Assembly (NCBI GenBank): GCA_016213725.1
Contig: JACQZS010000252.1
Span: forward strand, 1 to 61,049
Direction: 5' to 3'
From: Acidobacteriota bacterium
Lineage (GTDB): Bacteria; Acidobacteriota; Terriglobia; Bryobacterales; Bryobacteraceae
DNA: 61,049 nt
This document shows positions 57,973 to 61,049 of this stretch, piece by piece. The notes under the pieces are model-generated. The model did no database searches and was not told the origin of the DNA. It was given only the letters and a program-made list of their open reading frames with translations. A program made the translations under genes and the position numbers. Position 1 is the first letter of the stretch. Each line of letters opens with the position of its first letter.

Positions 57973-60375
57973 TCAGGGGATTTTGAGATGGATAGGGAAT
58001 GACGTGAAGAGACCGGAGACCATGATAAAGACAGCGGCCGTGAATTGGGGAGGGCTGGAGAACGGAGGTGGGGCGTCGTAGCGGACGGTGAGTTCCATGA
58101 CCCCGGCGGGCCACTCGGGGGCCTGTTGATAGCGGAGCAATTGCAGTTTCGCGGTGGTAGAGATGAGTTCCGGTTGAGCTCTGGGGATGGGGAGGATGGG
58201 GAAGCCGATCTGGCCGTCGACGGTGGGGGGATTGGTGGGACCGGCGCCGGAGACGAGGAAGCGGACTGATGCGCCGAGAGCGGCGGGGTTTTCGGCGGAG
58301 TTGAGGGAGCCGTCTTCGTTTTCGGCGCGGAGGAGGGCTAGAGAGATGGGGTAGAGGGTGCAGGTCTGAGTGTCCGTGGGCTGGCCGTCGCGGAGGAGGA
58401 CGACGGGAATGGTCTGCCGGGCGGGAGTGGCGGCGGGGATGATGGCGTCGATGCGGTCGGGTTCGGCGCGGAGAATGGGGGCGGGGCGGCCGGCGAAGGT
58501 GACGCGGATGCCGCCGAGAGTGGTGGCGATGCGGTTGTTCTCGTCGAGCTGCCAATCCATGGGGGTGGCGGGGCCGATGCCGCGGCCGCGGAGGGTGACG
58601 AGGGTAGCGGGGGCGAGCAGGGTGCTAGCTTCACTTCCGGTTTGGGCGATGCAGGCGAGGATGGGGCGATTGGGGGCGGACGGATCGAGTGTCCACAGAT
58701 TCAAAGGCGCGGAGAATCCGATTAGCGAAGGATAGGGTGGGTCGGCGGGAGTGCCGAAGCGAGCATCCGGCGGCAGGAAGGTGGCGAAGGTGAGAGTGAA
58801 GTCCGGGGAGAAGCGGGCGTAGTAGTCTAGCGCGCCGCACGGTTCGGGAAGGATGGCGTCGGGAGTGATTGGGGGGAGTTCGGTTTGGGGCCCTGGCGAG
58901 AGGCTGAAGACGGGCGAGAAGCCGGGAGCCGGAGTGAGCAGAGTGACGTTTCCTTGCGGGTCCGCGTAGAGGGAGCCGAGGGGGAAGCCGGGGCGGATGT
59001 CGAGACGGCCGTTGGCGAGGCGGGCCAAGGCGGTGGGGCCTCCGGTTTGGGTGGCGGAGAGCCAGAGGGAGTTGTCGGGGGCGACGGCGAACGACTTAAC
59101 TGTGAGTTCGCGCGAGAGGGGTTGGGATTCGAGATATTGGCCGTCGGGGCTGTAGTGGTCCAGGAAGTTAGGGGTGCTGAGGAGCCAGATGGAGCCGCCG
59201 GGTGCGTAGCGGACGGCGGCGGCTTGCCGGAGGCGGATGAGGCGGACCTCGTAATCAGAGAACGACTCGTTGAGGCGGAGGAGGGTCTGCCGGGAGTCTG
59301 AAGAGAGAGGGGGGCTGAGAAGGAGAAGGGGGCGGCCGCCGGAATCCACGTCGAAGGAGATGAGGGTGTCTTCGGAGGTGATTCCGACGTAAGTGGAGTA
59401 GATGAGGGCGGCGTTGGGGCCGTAGAGTTTGGTGACGAAGGCGCTATGGCCGCCGGCGGGCTGGGGGAGGACGGCGTTTTCGGAGGTGGGAAAATCACTG
59501 GAGTAGGTGGCGCCGGCGAGGTAGAAGTTGCCGTCGGGGTCGGTGCGGAGCATGGAGACGGAGGATCCGCCGGGGAGGTAAGTGAGGGCGATGAGTTCAC
59601 CTGTGGGGTTGAACTTGGCGGCAGCGAAGAGGCCGGCGTCGGGAAAGGTGGTGAGCCAGTTGCCGGCGGCGTCGCGGATGGCCTGGGTGAATGGGATGGA
59701 GAGGGGTTGGATGGGGAGCTGCAGGTAGATTTGAACTTGGGTGGCGGAACTGGTGCCGGTGACTTCGAGGTAGGCCTCATTGGGATCGGCGCCGATGCGC
59801 CAGCGGGCGGGGAAGGAGCGCCTGGCCTGGAGGGCGATGGGGTGAGGGAAGACGGCGAGGTCCGTGATGAGGCTGCCGTCGCTGTCGATGCGGAGGGGGG
59901 CGGAGTTCTCGAAGCGCAGGCGGTAGGTGGAAGGCTGTGCGGCCGGGGCGAGGTCCCAGCGCCATTCGACGTAGGTGTCGCGGGTCTGGTAGTGCCAGTA
60001 GAGGCCGGGGGCGACGGATTGGTATTCGAGGATGTTGTAGCGGGGAATGGATTCGAACCACTGATCGCGGGCGGGGCCGCGGTAGTAGTGAGAGAGCCCT
60101 TCGGCGGGGAAGGCGAGAGCGGAGACGCAGGTGGGCTTGGCTGCGGAGAGGGTGAGGCGGGGCGCTGGGGCACCGGTGAGCGGATTAGGAGAGCGCGTGA
60201 TGGAGGAGCAGTCGAAGGCCCAGCCTTGGGAGGCGATGAAGTGGGTGGCGGGATAGTCAAACTGGCCTTGGTTGGATTCGAAGGCGGCAGAGATGGTGGG
60301 TTGGAAGCGCTCCAGCGCGGCGGCTGTCATGAGGGACGCCGCCAGGAGGAGGGTGGAGAGACAACCGTAGTTCAT
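57973..60375 (-). CDS. Secreted SBBP-repeat protein with Solibacter-type (TIGR03437-like) C-terminal domain
   Basis: An 800-residue exported protein (signal MNYGCLSTLLLAASLMTAAALE). Residues ~25-240 resemble the beta-rich N-terminal domain found ahead of SBBP propellers (FESNQGQFDYPATHFIASQGWAF, YPRYNILEYQSVAPG-like pattern, WRWDLAPAA). SBBP-type propeller blades follow (GNFYLAGATYSSDFPTSENAVLP, ALIYSTYVGI). The last ~215 residues begin around LVTLRGRGIGPATPMDW and include LGGIRVTFAGRPAPILRAEPDRIDAIIPA, the C-terminal domain first described in Solibacter. It sits 58 nt before the molybdoenzyme gene on the same strand, and might be co-transcribed. Function unknown. Confidence 0.85.
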   Translation of the reverse strand: MNYGCLSTLLLAASLMTAAALERFQPTISAAFESNQGQFDYPATHFIASQGWAFDCSSITRSPNPLTGAPAPRLTLSAAKPTCVSALAFPAEGLSHYYRGPARDQWFESIPRYNILEYQSVAPGLYWHYQTRDTYVEWRWDLAPAAQPSTYRLRFENSAPLRIDSDGSLITDLAVFPHPIALQARRSFPARWRIGADPNEAYLEVTGTSSATQVQIYLQLPIQPLSIPFTQAIRDAAGNWLTTFPDAGLFAAAKFNPTGELIALTYLPGGSSVSMLRTDPDGNFYLAGATYSSDFPTSENAVLPQPAGGHSAFVTKLYGPNAALIYSTYVGITSEDTLISFDVDSGGRPLLLLSPPLSSDSRQTLLRLNESFSDYEVRLIRLRQAAAVRYAPGGSIWLLSTPNFLDHYSPDGQYLESQPLSRELTVKSFAVAPDNSLWLSATQTGGPTALARLANGRLDIRPGFPLGSLYADPQGNVTLLTPAPGFSPVFSLSPGPQTELPPITPDAILPEPCGALDYYARFSPDFTLTFATFLPPDARFGTPADPPYPSLIGFSAPLNLWTLDPSAPNRPILACIAQTGSEASTLLAPATLVTLRGRGIGPATPMDWQLDENNRIATTLGGIRVTFAGRPAPILRAEPDRIDAIIPAATPARQTIPVVLLRDGQPTDTQTCTLYPISLALLRAENEDGSLNSAENPAALGASVRFLVSGAGPTNPPTVDGQIGFPILPIPRAQPELISTTAKLQLLRYQQAPEWPAGVMELTVRYDAPPPFSSPPQFTAAVFIMVSGLFTSFPIHLKIP

Positions 60376-60438
60376 GACCTCTTGCTCTTTGAGAGTAAGA
60401 CAACGGGGACCCGGTTTCCTGTGATATTTTCGTTACGT

Positions 60439-61049
60439 TATGAACACCCCGTTATCCCGCCGCTCGTTGCTCATGTCAGCCGGCGCGCTGGCCGCGCTGC
60501 CGGCGTTTGCCAAGAAGAAGCCGCTCCTCGGCATCGATATGTACTCGGTGCGGACGGAGATGGCGAAGAACATTTTCGAACCCGTGAAGGCCGTGGCCAA
60601 GATGGGTTATGAGTGCGTTGAGTTCTATGGGCCGTACATCAACTGGACTCCAGATCAAGTGAAGGAGATGCGGAAGCTGCTGGACGACCTGAAGCTGAAG
60701 TGCAAGTCCACGCACAACGACAACCGGAACCTGCTGCCGGAGAACATCCAGAAGGCGATCGACATCAACAAGGCGCTCGGCAGCGAGTACATCGTGATGG
60801 CGAGCGCGGGCAAGGTGGAGCCGACGGTGGACGGCTGGAAGAAAGTGGCCGGCGTGCTGACGAAGGCATCGGAGCTGACCAAGAGCGCCGGGCTGAAGGT
60901 GGGGTATCACAACCACGGCACGGAGTTCAAAGCGCTGGACGGCACGTTCCCGCTGGAAGTGATCGCGAAGAACACGCCGCAGGACGTGATGCTGCAGTTG
61001 GACATCGGCACTTGCGTGGAAGCGGGGCGCGACCCGGTGGCCTGGATCA
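60439..61049 (+). CDS. Sugar phosphate isomerase/epimerase family protein (3' truncated by window)
   Basis: At least 203 residues; the gene runs off the right edge. It begins with a Tat-like signal, MNTPLSRRSLLMSAGALAALPAFA, then GIDMYSVRTEMAKNIFEPVKAVAKMGYECVEFYGPY, the first beta-alpha unit of the xylose-isomerase-like TIM barrel. Further strands are LKCKSTHNDNRNLLPENI, EYIVMASAGKVEP, VGYHNHGTEFK with metal-binding His, and VMLQLDIGTCVEAG. Substrate unknown. ATG 60439 is preceded by TATTTT ending 9 nt upstream, again with almost no leader. Divergent from the SBBP-repeat gene. Confidence 0.87.

Overview
The window reads as a high-GC chromosome segment from an Acidobacteriota bacterium, most likely of the Solibacter/Bryobacter lineage. 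The grounds are family-level: a secreted protein ending in the Solibacter-type (TIGR03437-like) C-terminal domain, a PadR regulator next to a duplicated MacB/FtsX-type ABC permease, a giant Oar-like TonB-dependent receptor, a Ser/Thr kinase with TPRs, an N-terminal regulator domain typical of acidobacterial membrane sensors, and several sulfatases. No database search was possible, so the taxon is an inference.

Layout. 1-800: 3' end of pyruvate phosphate dikinase (ppdK) and its terminator. 693-3814: about 3 kb of small accessory genes (DUF1801-like, ICMT-like methyltransferase, VOC/glyoxalase-like) bracketed by a 104-bp direct repeat of the ppdK 3' end plus terminator, which looks like an insertion or duplication scar. 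3907-4713: orphan HicB-like gene and a gene-free stretch with degenerate intergenic repeats. 4714-6224: cytochrome b plus Tat-exported sulfite-oxidase-fold molybdoenzyme. 6255-14023: glucuronoyl-esterase-like hydrolase, sulfatase, Oar-like receptor and a divergent membrane regulator, probably a carbohydrate-scavenging module. 14462-19605: secreted kexin-like protease, then padR and ABC permease. 19618-28365: secreted glycosidase-like protein, a 55-aa coiled-coil gene, an S41 protease/Ser-Thr kinase operon, and URO-D-like and extradiol-dioxygenase-like genes. 28378-28472: a selenocysteine tRNA (selC) just downstream of pckA. 30180-34920: small secreted protein, PHP phosphoesterase, YgfZ-like protein, MBL hydrolase, PqaA-like hydrolase. 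34937-37228: rfbA-rfbC-rfbB operon for dTDP-sugar synthesis. 37295-45000: cupin, FG-GAP protein, second sulfatase, amidohydrolase, alginate-export-like porin, APC transporter with USP-like tail. 45264-52299: hisS, gamma carbonic anhydrase, S9 peptidase, NHL-repeat protein, FadL-like porin. 52445-57914: a tight five-gene operon. 57973-61049: SBBP/TIGR03437 protein and a truncated sugar isomerase.

The most interesting locus is the minus-strand operon 57914->52445. It encodes a Tat-exported molybdopterin oxidoreductase, a four-cluster ferredoxin, a diheme-type cytochrome b fused in one polypeptide to half of a YeeE/YedE sulfur transporter, the other YeeE half, and a membrane-anchored rhodanese. 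The rhodanese has lost its active-site Cys and its only Cys is the penultimate residue on a flexible tail. I infer a PhsABC-like sulfur oxidoreductase physically coupled to thiosulfate or sulfur-species transport, with a DsrC/SoxY-like swinging-arm sulfur carrier. A hairpin that would hide the ribosome-binding site lies directly before the catalytic-subunit start.

Regulatory style: several genes have a -10-like hexamer ending only 6-9 nt before the start codon and no usable Shine-Dalgarno sequence, so leaderless transcripts appear common. Some divergent pairs share intergenic gaps of only 20-40 bp. Coding density is high, and several convergent pairs overlap at their 3' ends.
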